Origin: Methanobrevibacter sp. | GTDB lineage: Archaea; Methanobacteriota; Methanobacteria; Methanobacteriales; Methanobacteriaceae | Length of the DNA: 64,000 nucleotides | Direction: 5' to 3' | Assembly (NCBI RefSeq): GCF_015062935.1 | Contig: NZ_SUTM01000006.1 | Coordinates: forward strand, 1 to 64,000 | Shown: positions 15,592-24,748 of the stretch, in pieces | Layout of the letters: the number at the start of each line of letters is the position of its first letter | How positions within the stretch are numbered: position 1 is the first letter of the stretch | Notes under the pieces: model-generated | What the model was told of the DNA's origin: nothing | What the model saw: only the letters and a program-made list of their open reading frames with translations | The model's database searches: none | Made by a program: the position numbers and the translations under genes

Positions 15592-17043
15592 ATGAGTTCT
15601 ATAGTTGGTTTACAGGGTAATGTTAAAGCACAAGACATCATAAAAATGTTGAAAGCATCTAAAAACAGAGGTCCTGATGCATCAGGAATTTATCTGGATA
15701 AAGTTTATGAAAACATTGATTTGGATGAGTTTTGTGATGATAATGATTATGATCTGGCCCTTGGGCACAATATGCTTTCAGTCTATGATAAAAATGAACA
15801 TATATCTAAAGTGCAGCCTGTATCCGATGATAATCTCATTCTCGTTTTAAACGGCTCATTATACAATTTCCAGACTATCAGAAATTTCTTATCCAAGGTA
15901 GGTGTTGAAGCCGAAATCACATCTGATGCTGAAGCAATATTATATTTAATTGATTTTTATGCTAAAAAACTTGATCTTCTCAAGGCATGCTCTGCTGCAG
16001 TAAGATTACTTGACGGAGATTATGCCTTTGCAGTATGGGATGGTGAAAACCTGGCAGTTGTCAGAGATCCCTTAGGTGTAAAGCCACTATTTTACGCACA
16101 AAAGGATGGTTTAAACGGATTTGCATCTTCCAGAAATGCACTGAAAGAAGTCGGATTTAGTGACATTGACACCCTAAAACCCGAACATATACTTTATAAC
16201 TGGGAGGATATAGCTCCTGCCCAGGCGATTTATGAAAAAATCTTTGAAGGGGACGTAGCTAAAATAGACAAGATGTTAAGGTTAAGTCTTGTTACAAGAG
16301 TTGCCGATTTAAGGGAAGTTGGAGTAATATTTTCAGGAGGCCTTGACAGTTCATATCTTGCGCTGCTTTTAAAGGAAATATCCGAAAATGTACCTTTAAA
16401 AATCAAATTGTATGCTGTAGGTGTTGAAGGCTCAAAGGATGTTGAAGCTGCAATATATGCATCAAAATTCCTGAATATGGATTTGGAAATCTGCACACTA
16501 ACAGAAGAAATGATACGTGAAGCACTGCCTAGTGTCGTAAATGCAATAGGTGACGATAACCTGATGAAGGTCGGAGTAGGCCTTACAACATATTTTGCAA
16601 CAAAAATGGCGGCCAAAGACAATATTAATGTAGCAATTTCAGGTCAGGGTGCTGATGAGCTCTTTGGAGGATATAAGCGTTATCTTAAAAGTTTTGTAAA
16701 TGACACATTGAACTATGATATTCGTGAAGACATATCCAATATGTATCATGTCAATCTTGAACGTGATGATGCATGTGCCATGTTAAATTCAGTAGAAATA
16801 AGACTGCCATTTTTAGATAAAAAACTGGTGGAACTGGCTTTAAACATTCCGGACAACAAAAAAATAGTCTCAATGCATGATGACATGAGAAAAAGCATAT
16901 TGAGAAAACTTGCATTTGAAGAGGGCCTTGACTATGAAATAGCTTACAGGCCTAAAAAGGCAGCTCAATATGGTACTGGAATTGATAAAGTTTTACGTAA
17001 AAAAATCATAAAAGATACAGATATTTCAAAATATTTGGAATAA
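15592..17043 (+). CDS. asnB: Asparagine synthetase-like protein lacking the glutaminase cysteine
   Basis: 483 aa. The N-terminal glutaminase-like domain spans about 1-180 (RGPDASG, LVLNGSLYNF, DGDYAFAVWD, VRDPLGVKPLFY). The synthetase domain has the PPi loop FSGGLDSSYLALLL at about 246, SGQGADELFGGYKRY at about 350, and EIRLPFLDKKLVELAL. AsnB uses Cys2, exposed after Met removal, to release ammonia from glutamine; here residue 2 is Ser (MSSIVG) and the usual Arg in GHRRLS is changed (GHNMLS). It may use free ammonium directly. AGGAGATTTTGATATAATG defines the start and no in-frame upstream start exists before a TAA. Shorter than bacterial AsnB (about 550). Confidence 0.85.
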   Translation: MSSIVGLQGNVKAQDIIKMLKASKNRGPDASGIYLDKVYENIDLDEFCDDNDYDLALGHNMLSVYDKNEHISKVQPVSDDNLILVLNGSLYNFQTIRNFLSKVGVEAEITSDAEAILYLIDFYAKKLDLLKACSAAVRLLDGDYAFAVWDGENLAVVRDPLGVKPLFYAQKDGLNGFASSRNALKEVGFSDIDTLKPEHILYNWEDIAPAQAIYEKIFEGDVAKIDKMLRLSLVTRVADLREVGVIFSGGLDSSYLALLLKEISENVPLKIKLYAVGVEGSKDVEAAIYASKFLNMDLEICTLTEEMIREALPSVVNAIGDDNLMKVGVGLTTYFATKMAAKDNINVAISGQGADELFGGYKRYLKSFVNDTLNYDIREDISNMYHVNLERDDACAMLNSVEIRLPFLDKKLVELALNIPDNKKIVSMHDDMRKSILRKLAFEEGLDYEIAYRPKKAAQYGTGIDKVLRKKIIKDTDISKYLE

Positions 17044-17303
17044 TTTTTAGATTTTTGTAAAATATCAATTACATCTTATAATTTTTTTTCTTTATATATG
17101 TCCTTATTTTTAAATTTAGAAACATTTATATACTTCTTTTCATTTAAGTTATTATGGCTTATTTTATACAAGTGTATTCTTTATATAAATACAGTCGTTT
17201 CGGTATTAAATGACTCACAAAGAATTATACTCTTTTGCAGCACTTTATATACTATTTTTATATTATTCGGAGGTATTATTATTAATTTTAGAGAGGGTGC
17301 TCT

Positions 17304-18626
17304 ATGGAAGTAGAGCAATTAATTACAAATCCTAAAAAGAGTATCATCGGATTAAGCATTCCAATGATTCTATCTTTATTTTTAACAATGATTAACAATC
17401 TTGCAGATGCAATGTGGGTTTCAGGACTCGGTTCAGATGCTCTTGCAGCAATAGGTATCGTAACACCGCTGTTCATTATTATCATCGGGCTTGGAATAGG
17501 ATTGTCTGCAGGTGTCAACTCATCAATTGCACGTTTTATAGGTGCAGGTGATATGAAAAATGCTGGAAACAGCGCAACACACGGTGTAATCTTAAGTATA
17601 ATAGTAAGTATTGTAATTCCGGGATTGATCGTATTATTCCTGGATCCGCTGTTAATTGCAATCGGCGGAGCTAACGTATTGGGTTTGGCCCATGAATACG
17701 GGGTCTGGGTGATATCCGGTGGATTTACAATCATCATTCAGAATATCTACTGCGGAATATTCAGATCAGAAAACAAAGGTGTTAAAGCAACATTACCTAT
17801 TGGTGTTGCGGCTGCCCTAAACATTATTCTGGACCCTATTTTCATATATAATTTGAATATGGGTGTTGCAGGTGCAGCTATAGCTACCGTGCTTGCAAAC
17901 TTCATTGGTCTTTTGATGTATCTCTACTGGTCATACGTTAAGGATGACAACACTATTGACGTTAGAAGCTATTCAACAGATAAGCAAATCTATAGGGATA
18001 TCATTTCTGTAGGAGTTCCTGCAAGTATGGAACAGATTTTAATGTCACTTTTTTCCATGGTAATCAATGTGATATTGGTAATGGTAGCAACAACTGACGC
18101 TGTTGCAGTTTATACTACCGTCTGGAGGCTGATAAGTATTGGAGTAATGCTTCCTGTTGGTTTTGGAACCGGTGCAATCAGCGTATTCGGAGCACTGTTC
18201 GGAGCAAGAAAAGGAGATATGATTGGTGAGACATTCAATTATGTTCAAAAGATTGGTTTTATAGGATGCATTGCAATGGCTGTAATCCTTGCGGTATTGG
18301 CACCGTATCTTGCAATGCTTTTTGGTGGGGCAGGACTCAATGATGAAATTGCTGCCGTAACTGTATTATTATGTCCTTATGTTGTATTTGCAAGTTGGAG
18401 TATTATTTCAGGATGTATTCTGCAAAGTTTCGGAAGAGGGGATTTAAGTCTGGGTTTTACATTTTTCAAACAGATAGTTTTAACTTTAATATTCATCTGG
18501 ATTCTGCTCTGGATGGGTGAAAACGGAGTATACTTGGGTATTGTAATAGCAAACTTCGTTGGAAGTCTGATACAGTTATTGTTCACCCGAAGATATGTAA
18601 AGTCAATTCAGAAATATTACAGATAA
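17304..18626 (+). CDS. MATE-family multidrug/cation efflux transporter
   Basis: 440 aa with twelve predicted membrane segments. MATE features: PMILSLFLTMINNLADAMWVSGLG at the N-terminus, LGIGLSAGVNSSIARFIGAGD, and the second-half repeat VGVPASMEQILMSLFSMVINV. These transporters export organic cations or drugs using sodium or proton gradients. GGGTGCTCTATG is the start. It stands alone, with a strong hairpin terminator just after the stop. Confidence 0.9.
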   Translation: MEVEQLITNPKKSIIGLSIPMILSLFLTMINNLADAMWVSGLGSDALAAIGIVTPLFIIIIGLGIGLSAGVNSSIARFIGAGDMKNAGNSATHGVILSIIVSIVIPGLIVLFLDPLLIAIGGANVLGLAHEYGVWVISGGFTIIIQNIYCGIFRSENKGVKATLPIGVAAALNIILDPIFIYNLNMGVAGAAIATVLANFIGLLMYLYWSYVKDDNTIDVRSYSTDKQIYRDIISVGVPASMEQILMSLFSMVINVILVMVATTDAVAVYTTVWRLISIGVMLPVGFGTGAISVFGALFGARKGDMIGETFNYVQKIGFIGCIAMAVILAVLAPYLAMLFGGAGLNDEIAAVTVLLCPYVVFASWSIISGCILQSFGRGDLSLGFTFFKQIVLTLIFIWILLWMGENGVYLGIVIANFVGSLIQLLFTRRYVKSIQKYYR

Positions 18627-18634
18627 TAATTAAT

Positions 18635-18672
18635 TTGAACAACCTCGCCTTCTTCAAGGCGAGGTTGTTCAA
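18635..18672 (+). terminator. Long perfect hairpin after the MATE gene
   Basis: A 17-bp perfect inverted repeat (18635-18651 with 18656-18672) closes a CTTC loop. The core AACCTCGCC/GGCGAGGTT is far more GC-rich than its surroundings. A short T-containing run follows. It looks like an intrinsic terminator, which is unusual in archaea, or an RNA-processing stem. Confidence 0.65.
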
Positions 18673-18886
18673 GCTTTTAATTTCAGACATAATAATGATT
18701 TTATCTATTATTTTTAATAATTGTTTTGTTTATTCAATATTCGTAATCAGTTTTTTTAAGATTTATTAAGATTTATTTTTAAAATTAAACAGTTATTGTC
18801 GGATATATTTTTTAAATTAATCTTTAACTTTATTAATATAAAAAAACATAATAAATATATTATTTATTATTAAGGAGTTTATTTTA

Positions 18887-19102
18887 ATGACAATCGAAAA
18901 AGATGCTGAAGACATTATAGAAAAATTTTCAAAAATTTTAGAAGACATTCCAGATTCAGATGAAACCTGGTACATCACAGATAACTTAAATTTAACACGT
19001 GACGATGAATCTCACGAAAAAAATCCAGAAAAAATATTAAGGAATGCTCGTATAGATAAAGATGGAAATTTAGTAGTTAAAAAAGCAGATTGGACACATT
19101 AA
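18887..19102 (+). CDS. gatC: Probable archaeal GatC (amidotransferase subunit C)
   Basis: 71 aa, acidic. The N-terminal helix (KDAEDIIEKFSKILEDIP) and the end DPEKILRNARIDKDGNLVV-type block (here NPEKILRNARIDKDGNLVVKK) match the short archaeal GatC. GatCAB converts Asp-tRNA(Asn) to Asn-tRNA(Asn); GatC stabilises the A-B complex. As I recall, a similar small gene precedes the homoserine dehydrogenase gene in Methanothermobacter; I could not check this. AAGGAGTTTATTTTAATG gives the start. The ACT-domain gene starts 12 bases downstream. Confidence 0.65.
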   Translation: MTIEKDAEDIIEKFSKILEDIPDSDETWYITDNLNLTRDDESHEKNPEKILRNARIDKDGNLVVKKADWTH

Positions 19103-19114
19103 AGAGTGATTTAA

Positions 19115-19600
19115 ATGAGAATGAACTTAGTTTTAGAACTTTTAGATATTCCAGGACAATTGGTTTCTGTATTGGAACCTATTGGTGCTCTTGGTGCAAA
19201 TTTAGTCACTGTTATCCATAAAAGGGAACTGAAAAATGAACAGGGTTTGGTTCCGGTTCATATCACAATTGAAGGTGAACGTGAAAATCTCTTCAATGTC
19301 ATTGAAAGATTTGAAGAATTAGGATTCTCTATTGTTGAAATGGATGGTGTCGTTAAAAAAGAAATGATCAGTACCATATTATACGGTCACATTGTGGACC
19401 AGGATTTAAGGGACACCATGGATAGAATAAACGCATTAAAAGGTGTCGTTATTGTTGGTTTTGATATTAAACTGGATGGTGAGAAAGAATCCACTGCATT
19501 AATTAATATTGAAACAGATTATGGTATTAAACAAACTGTATTTGACAAGATTAAAGAAATTGCTGATGAAAAACAGCTACTTATGATTAATGAAGTTTAA
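19115..19600 (+). CDS. ACT-domain regulator of the homoserine branch
   Basis: 161 aa. The first 75 residues form an ACT domain (MRMNLVLELLDIPGQLVSVLEPIGALGANLVTVIHKRE), which senses amino acids; a second ACT-like repeat fills the rest (ILYGHIVDQDLRDTMDRINALKGV). It ends 9 bases before hom, so it most likely gives allosteric control to homoserine dehydrogenase as a separate subunit, a job done by a fused ACT domain in many bacteria. Confidence 0.8.
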   Translation: MRMNLVLELLDIPGQLVSVLEPIGALGANLVTVIHKRELKNEQGLVPVHITIEGERENLFNVIERFEELGFSIVEMDGVVKKEMISTILYGHIVDQDLRDTMDRINALKGVVIVGFDIKLDGEKESTALINIETDYGIKQTVFDKIKEIADEKQLLMINEV

Positions 19601-19609
19601 GGGATTATT

Positions 19610-20629
19610 ATGGATGAATGTAAAGTCATTATCATGGGATTCGGTGCAGTAGGTCAAGGTGTAGCCAATGCAATTTCCATGAAAAAGGATTTAATTAAAG
19701 AAAAAACAGGTGTAGCTGTTAAAATTGTTGCAGCTGCCGATTCATCTACATCTGCAATATCAGCCGACGGATTAGATGAAAAATTATTAGTACAAACAAA
19801 AGAAAAAGAAGGAAAATTATCTGCTTATCCTGAATTCGGAAGCGATAAATGTGGTGAAGACGTTTTAGATGCTGTTGAATATGATTGTCTTATAGAAGCA
19901 ACTCCTACCAATATTGTTGATGCAGAACCAGCATTTTCACTAACTATGAAGGCTTTCGACCAAGGAAAAGATGTAGTAACTTCAAATAAAGGTCATTTAG
20001 CACTTAAATTCAAAGAAGTTGTAGGCGCCGCTGAAAAAGCAGGTGTGGAATTCAAATATGAAGCAAGTGTTGGAGGATCCATGCCAATAATCAACTTCGC
20101 TAAGGAAACCTTATCCTCATGCTCAATCAACTCAATCATCGGTATTCTAAACGGTACTACAAATTATATCCTCTCAAGAATGACTTCCGAAGGTACTGAT
20201 TATGAAAGTACCCTTAGGGAATCACAGGAACTTGGAATAGCTGAAACAAATCCTACACAGGATGTTGAAGGTATTGATGCAGCATGCAAAACTGTTATTC
20301 TTGCAAATTCCATTTTAGGAATTGACGCCACATACAGTGATGTTGAAGTTCATGGTATTTCCAATATCAATTCAAAGGCAATTGAACTTGCTAAAAAAGA
20401 TGATTATTTAATAAAACTTATTGCAGAAGTATCTCCAAATAATTTAAGGGTATCACCACGTTTGGTTAAAAAAGGAAGTTCCTATGATGTAAGCGGAACC
20501 TTGAATATGGCTACAATCAACACAGATTTAGCCGGAGATGTAACTGTAATGGGACTTGGAGCAGGATCTATTGAAACTGCTTCTGCGATGTTGACTGACT
20601 TAATTAGTATTTTAAAAAATAAAAACTAA
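19610..20629 (+). CDS. hom: Homoserine dehydrogenase
   Basis: 339 aa, without the C-terminal ACT domain of longer homologues. The Rossmann motif [13 protein letters not shown] lies at about 10-22, TSNKGHLAL is the catalytic-domain entry, and GGSMPI...[13 protein letters not shown] is the family signature, followed by [13 protein letters not shown]. It reduces aspartate semialdehyde to homoserine for threonine and methionine. Together with metX elsewhere in the window it feeds the methionine branch. It is flanked by the ACT regulator and apgM in one run. Confidence 0.95.
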   Translation: MDECKVIIMGFGAVGQGVANAISMKKDLIKEKTGVAVKIVAAADSSTSAISADGLDEKLLVQTKEKEGKLSAYPEFGSDKCGEDVLDAVEYDCLIEATPTNIVDAEPAFSLTMKAFDQGKDVVTSNKGHLALKFKEVVGAAEKAGVEFKYEASVGGSMPIINFAKETLSSCSINSIIGILNGTTNYILSRMTSEGTDYESTLRESQELGIAETNPTQDVEGIDAACKTVILANSILGIDATYSDVEVHGISNINSKAIELAKKDDYLIKLIAEVSPNNLRVSPRLVKKGSSYDVSGTLNMATINTDLAGDVTVMGLGAGSIETASAMLTDLISILKNKN

Positions 20630-20658
20630 TTAATTTTTTTTTTACTTTTTTTGATAAT

Positions 20659-21870
20659 ATGAAATATGTAATTTTTATCCCTGATGGGTCTAGTGATTAT
20701 CCTGTTGATGAATTAGACGGTAAAACTCCTCTTATGGTGGCAAAAACCCCAAATATTGATAAAATGGCTAAAGGAGGATTTGGAGGATTTACAAATAATG
20801 TTCCACAGCAATACACTCCAGGTTCTGATGTGGCCAATATGAGTATTTTCGGATACAATCCTGCTGATTACTATACTGGCCGTGGACCGCTTGAAGCAGG
20901 CAGTGAAGGAATACCAACAACACCTGAAGACGTAATATTCAGATGCAACACCATATTCAGTGAAGATGGAGAAATGGATGACTTCAATGCAGGTCACATC
21001 TCAACAGAAGAAGCTGATGAACTTATGAAAGGCCTAAACGAGTATTTCACTGAAAAATACCCTGATTTCAAAGGTAAATTCTATACTGGTGTAAGCTACA
21101 GACACTTGTTTATATATTCATGCGACAGCGTTGAAGATGCAGAAGTATTGTCCAGCATCAAAACAATGCCTCCTCATGACATTGCCGGTGAAAAATTGGT
21201 AGATAACTTATTTGGTGACTGTGAACTGGCTCATGAAATCCAACAGATAATGTTCGAATCCAGAGAATACCTCAAAGACCATGAAGTCAACCAGAAAAGA
21301 GAAATTCCTGCAAATATGGTATGGCTATGGGGACAGGGAGTCACACCAAGCTTACCTAACTTTGAGGAAACCTACGGAATCACCGCTTCAGTCATAACCG
21401 GTGTTGACCTACTTAAAGGAATAGGTAACTTTGCAGGAATGAATATAGTTAATGTTCCTGGAGCTACAGGATATTTTGATACTGACTATGAAGCAAAAGG
21501 AAAATATGGAATCGAAGCATTGAAAGAAACAGACTTATTATTAATTCATATCGAGGCACCTGATGAAGCAGGCCATGCTCAAAACGTTGAAGAGAAAGTC
21601 AAAGCTATTGAAAGAATTGATGAATTCATCGTTGGACCAATCATTGAAAGCCTGCAGGGTCAGGACTTCAGAGCGGCAATATTGCCTGACCATCCAACTC
21701 CAATAAGTGTTGGAACCCATACAAGGGACGATGTGCCTTTAGTAATATATGATTCAGCACGCGAAGGTGACGATTGCGAATCATTTGATGAAGAAGGAGT
21801 TAAAAAAGGTTCACTTGAAACCAAGAAAGGCCATTTCTTGATTCAAAGATTAATTTCAGGAGAGTTTTAG
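20659..21870 (+). CDS. apgM: Cofactor-independent phosphoglycerate mutase (archaeal ApgM)
   Basis: 403 aa. Alkaline-phosphatase superfamily: IPDGSSDYPVDELDGKTPL at the start, PGSDVANMSIFGYNP with the active Ser, and HIEAPDEAGHAQNVEEKVKAIE plus LPDHPTP with metal-binding His/Asp in the C-terminal part. It interconverts 2- and 3-phosphoglycerate with two metal ions. Its position directly after hom is notable: in archaea some ApgM-like genes are annotated as possible homoserine kinases, so a role in the threonine branch is possible but unproven. Confidence 0.9.
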   Translation: MKYVIFIPDGSSDYPVDELDGKTPLMVAKTPNIDKMAKGGFGGFTNNVPQQYTPGSDVANMSIFGYNPADYYTGRGPLEAGSEGIPTTPEDVIFRCNTIFSEDGEMDDFNAGHISTEEADELMKGLNEYFTEKYPDFKGKFYTGVSYRHLFIYSCDSVEDAEVLSSIKTMPPHDIAGEKLVDNLFGDCELAHEIQQIMFESREYLKDHEVNQKREIPANMVWLWGQGVTPSLPNFEETYGITASVITGVDLLKGIGNFAGMNIVNVPGATGYFDTDYEAKGKYGIEALKETDLLLIHIEAPDEAGHAQNVEEKVKAIERIDEFIVGPIIESLQGQDFRAAILPDHPTPISVGTHTRDDVPLVIYDSAREGDDCESFDEEGVKKGSLETKKGHFLIQRLISGEF

Positions 21871-22506
21871 ATGAAAGTATTGTTAGTTAACGGAAGTCCA
21901 CATAAGGAAGGATGTACATATACTGCACTATCTGAAGTGGAAAAAACATTAAATGAAGCAGACATTGAAACCGAAATCTTTTGGATAAGAACAAAACCGA
22001 TTATCGGATGTACTGCATGCATGAAATGTCAGGAAAAAGGAGAATGCACATTTGACAATGATGTCGTAAATGAATTTGTTAAAAAGGCTTATGATGCTGA
22101 CGGATTCATATTCGGATCACCTGTTTACTATGCAGGTGCAACTGGTGCTGTAACTTCATTTTTAGACAGGGCATTTTATTCAAATTCCCAGGGTACTGGT
22201 CTTGAAGCATTCAAACACAAACCTGCTTCAGTTGTTTGCTCTGCAAGAAGAGGTGGAACAACTGCAACTTACGATCAGTTAAATAAATATTTGGGAATTA
22301 GCCAAATGCCTATTGTTTCATCATTTTACTGGAATATGGTCCATGGAAACACCCCCGAAGAGGTCATGCAGGACTTGGAAGGTCTTGCAACAATGAGACA
22401 GCTTGGAAGAAACATGGCATTTTTCCTGAAATGTATTGAAGCAGGTAAAAAAGAAGGACTGGTTCCTGAAGAAGAACCAAAAATAGCTACTAACTTCATA
22501 AGATAA
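21871..22506 (+). CDS. Iron-sulfur flavoprotein (ISF, NADPH-dependent FMN reductase fold)
   Basis: 211 aa. Flavodoxin-like start MKVLLVNGSPHKEGCTYTAL binds FMN. The compact motif CTACMKCQEKGEC (CxxCxxCx5C) is the ISF signature for a [4Fe-4S] cluster. FGSPVYYAGATGAVTSFLDRA completes the FMN site. ISF proteins of methanogens move electrons and detoxify oxygen or peroxide. The ATG starts immediately after the apgM stop. The MATE gene begins 4 bases downstream. Confidence 0.88.
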   Translation: MKVLLVNGSPHKEGCTYTALSEVEKTLNEADIETEIFWIRTKPIIGCTACMKCQEKGECTFDNDVVNEFVKKAYDADGFIFGSPVYYAGATGAVTSFLDRAFYSNSQGTGLEAFKHKPASVVCSARRGGTTATYDQLNKYLGISQMPIVSSFYWNMVHGNTPEEVMQDLEGLATMRQLGRNMAFFLKCIEAGKKEGLVPEEEPKIATNFIR

Positions 22507-22510
22507 TATT

Positions 22511-23866
22511 ATGAATATCTTTAAAACTCCTGAAGGTTATTTATATTCAAATAAGGCATTGCTCTACTTATTCATTCCGCTATTGGTGGAGTATGCTTTA
22601 GAATTTTTTGTTGGACTAGCTGATTCAATCATGGTTGCATCATTGGGTGAGGCTGCAATTTCAGGAGTTTCCTTAGTCGATTTTTTAATGCAACTTCTTA
22701 TTTTTTCTTTTTCAGCTCTTGCAACGGGAGGAGCTGTTGTAGCGGGACAATATTTAGGTGATAAACAAGTCGAAAAAGCACAGAATTCAGCCACACAGCT
22801 TGTCTGGTTTTCCACTATTTTATCAACAATATTGATGATTGCCGTCATTATTTTAAGACAGTTTCTAATAGGTTTGCTGTTCGGTCAAATTGAGGCTGAC
22901 GTATGGCATAATGCAGATATGTATCTCTATATTGTAGCCATATCAATTCCGTTTATAGCTATTTACAATGCGGGAGCAGCAATTTTTAGAACAACAAACG
23001 ACGCATTTCTTCCAATGAAAATCATGCTTGTTTGTGATGTTCTAAATGTCATAGGCAATGCATTTTGCATTTACTATCTTGGATGGGATGTTAGGGGTGT
23101 GGCAATTCCAACTGTAATTTCAAGGGTTCTTGCGGCACTCGCTGTTCTTTATTTTGTTTTGGATGAAAACTATAAACTGCATATTAAAAGGACTTTAAAA
23201 CATAGATTTGATACAAAAATTTTAAGGAAAGTTTTGCAGGTCGGTATTCCATATGGTATTGAAAACGGCCTGTTTCAGCTTGGAAGAGTATTGATTTTAA
23301 GTCTGGTTTCAACATTCGGAACTATGGCAATCGCTGCAAATTCCGTTGGTTATGCAATAGGAATATTTTCAGTTCTGCCGGGTTTTGCAATTAATTTAGG
23401 CTTAACTGCCATTATTTCAAGATGTGTTGGAGCAAATGATTATGAACAGGCAAGGTATTACAACAAAAAATGTCTGATAATCGTGATAGTTTCACATGTC
23501 GTAATCAATCTGGTTATTTTTGCAATTTTGCCTCTTGTTTTGGGAATTTACAACCTGTCTTCTCAAACTGCACAGATGGCAACTGAAATGATAATCTGGC
23601 ACGGTATTTTTGCAATAATCATCTGGCCGTTATCTTTCACAGTGCCTGCAACATTCAGAGGAGCGGGAGATTCAAAAACTGTAATGTACATCAGTTTAAT
23701 TGTTATGTTTACCTGCAGGATTGCATTGTCTTATGTTATAGCCGACTGGATGGGAATTGGAGTATTCGGAACATGGATTGCAATGTTTATAGACTGGTAT
23801 GTAAGAGCCGCAATCTATATCTACAGGTACTTCTCAAATAAATGGACAGAATACAGGGTGGTTTGA
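22511..23866 (+). CDS. MATE-family efflux transporter
   Basis: 451 aa, twelve membrane segments. Family features: the start PLLVEYALEFFVGLADSIMVASLGEAAISG, then ATGGAVVAGQYLGDKQ, and the second-half repeat VGIPYGIENGLFQLGRVLIL. It differs clearly from the MATE at 17304 and belongs to a NorM-like branch with the ISF gene upstream. Export of drugs or redox-active compounds is likely. The stop TGA overlaps the ATG of a truncated GNAT-like reading frame. Confidence 0.9.
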   Translation: MNIFKTPEGYLYSNKALLYLFIPLLVEYALEFFVGLADSIMVASLGEAAISGVSLVDFLMQLLIFSFSALATGGAVVAGQYLGDKQVEKAQNSATQLVWFSTILSTILMIAVIILRQFLIGLLFGQIEADVWHNADMYLYIVAISIPFIAIYNAGAAIFRTTNDAFLPMKIMLVCDVLNVIGNAFCIYYLGWDVRGVAIPTVISRVLAALAVLYFVLDENYKLHIKRTLKHRFDTKILRKVLQVGIPYGIENGLFQLGRVLILSLVSTFGTMAIAANSVGYAIGIFSVLPGFAINLGLTAIISRCVGANDYEQARYYNKKCLIIVIVSHVVINLVIFAILPLVLGIYNLSSQTAQMATEMIIWHGIFAIIIWPLSFTVPATFRGAGDSKTVMYISLIVMFTCRIALSYVIADWMGIGVFGTWIAMFIDWYVRAAIYIYRYFSNKWTEYRVV

Positions 23867-23931
23867 TGAGCGAAATTGTTTTTAGAAATATTCACGAATT
23901 CGAAAAGGAGGACTTGAAAGATTTGTTTTAA
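23866..23931 (+). pseudogene. Truncated GNAT-type acetyltransferase remnant (21 codons)
   Basis: The frame MSEIVFRNIHEFEKEDLKDLF ends at TAA. It closely resembles the N-terminus of GNAT acetyltransferases that begin with a beta strand and an acidic helix and continue past -LF with about 130 more residues. None of the three forward frames downstream continues the domain as far as I can see, and the esterase gene starts 30 bases on. The fragment overlaps the MATE stop by one base, so it may be the leftover of a third gene in the operon. Confidence 0.5.
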
Positions 23932-23961
23932 TCTGACAGATTAATGGACTTGGGTGTTAAT

Positions 23962-24744
23962 ATGGTTTTGTTTAGAGGAGACATTAAGTGTAAAAGCTTA
24001 CAGAGACGTACTTCAATCAGTGTAATTTTGCCTGCGGACAATATTCATTTCCTGCAGGATAGGGAAGAGATAGTTCCGCAGCCCTACAAAACATTGTATC
24101 TGCTTCATGGCCTCTACGGCAGCGATGACATATTCCTGGCAAACACTTCCATTCAGAAATTTGCAGAGGACAACGGAATAGCTATTGTAATACCATGCGG
24201 CGAGAACAGCTTCTATGTGGATAATCCAAAGGCACATGCATATTACGGAGAATATGTCGGCCAGGAACTATTGGATATTACAAGAAACATATTCCCTTTA
24301 TCCCACAAAAGGGAGGACACATTCATTGCGGGCTTTTCAATGGGAGGTTATGGAGCAATCAGAAACGGTTTGAAATACAGTGAAAACTTCTCAAAAATAG
24401 GAATGATTTCAGCTGCACTGATAACTGACGATATAGTTTATTTGAATGATGATGATAATGTATTGAGGTCAAGGGATTTTTATGAATCAGTTTTTGGAAA
24501 CTTGAATGAATTGAAAGGTTCGGATATGGATCCCAAAGCCCTACTCGAAACATGCGATGATGTTCCGGATATTTTCATGGCATGCGGGGTGGATGACTTT
24601 TTATATGGTAAAAATGTTGAGTTTCATGAGTTTTTAAAGTCAAGAAATGTTAATGCGGAATTTATGGAATCTCCAGGTGAGCATACCTGGGAATTCTGTG
24701 ATGAACATATAAAAGAATTCATTAAACGTGCGGTTGGAGAGTGA
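23962..24744 (+). CDS. Putative esterase (S-formylglutathione hydrolase/tributyrin esterase family)
   Basis: 260 aa, alpha/beta hydrolase of the Esterase D family. TLYLLHGLYGSDDIFLANTS gives the oxyanion region, AGFSMGGYGAI holds the nucleophile Ser, and GEHTWEFCDEH the His; the Asp is in CGVDDFLYG. Start at 23962 is favoured by GGGTGTTAATATG; an in-frame ATG at 23944 lacks a ribosome site. It is cytoplasmic (no signal peptide). Natural substrate unknown; relatives hydrolyse short-chain or feruloyl esters. Confidence 0.85.
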   Translation: MVLFRGDIKCKSLQRRTSISVILPADNIHFLQDREEIVPQPYKTLYLLHGLYGSDDIFLANTSIQKFAEDNGIAIVIPCGENSFYVDNPKAHAYYGEYVGQELLDITRNIFPLSHKREDTFIAGFSMGGYGAIRNGLKYSENFSKIGMISAALITDDIVYLNDDDNVLRSRDFYESVFGNLNELKGSDMDPKALLETCDDVPDIFMACGVDDFLYGKNVEFHEFLKSRNVNAEFMESPGEHTWEFCDEHIKEFIKRAVGE

Positions 24745-24748
24745 TGAT

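Noticed and set aside
17098-17313. A 71-codon hydrophobic frame before the MATE gene
   Set aside because: It has no ribosome site, overlaps the MATE start and consists of AT-rich promoter sequence. Composition explains the hydrophobic residues.
17304-23866. The two MATE transporters as a recent duplication
   Set aside because: They share family motifs but little direct identity and lie in different operons, so they are distinct branches of the family.
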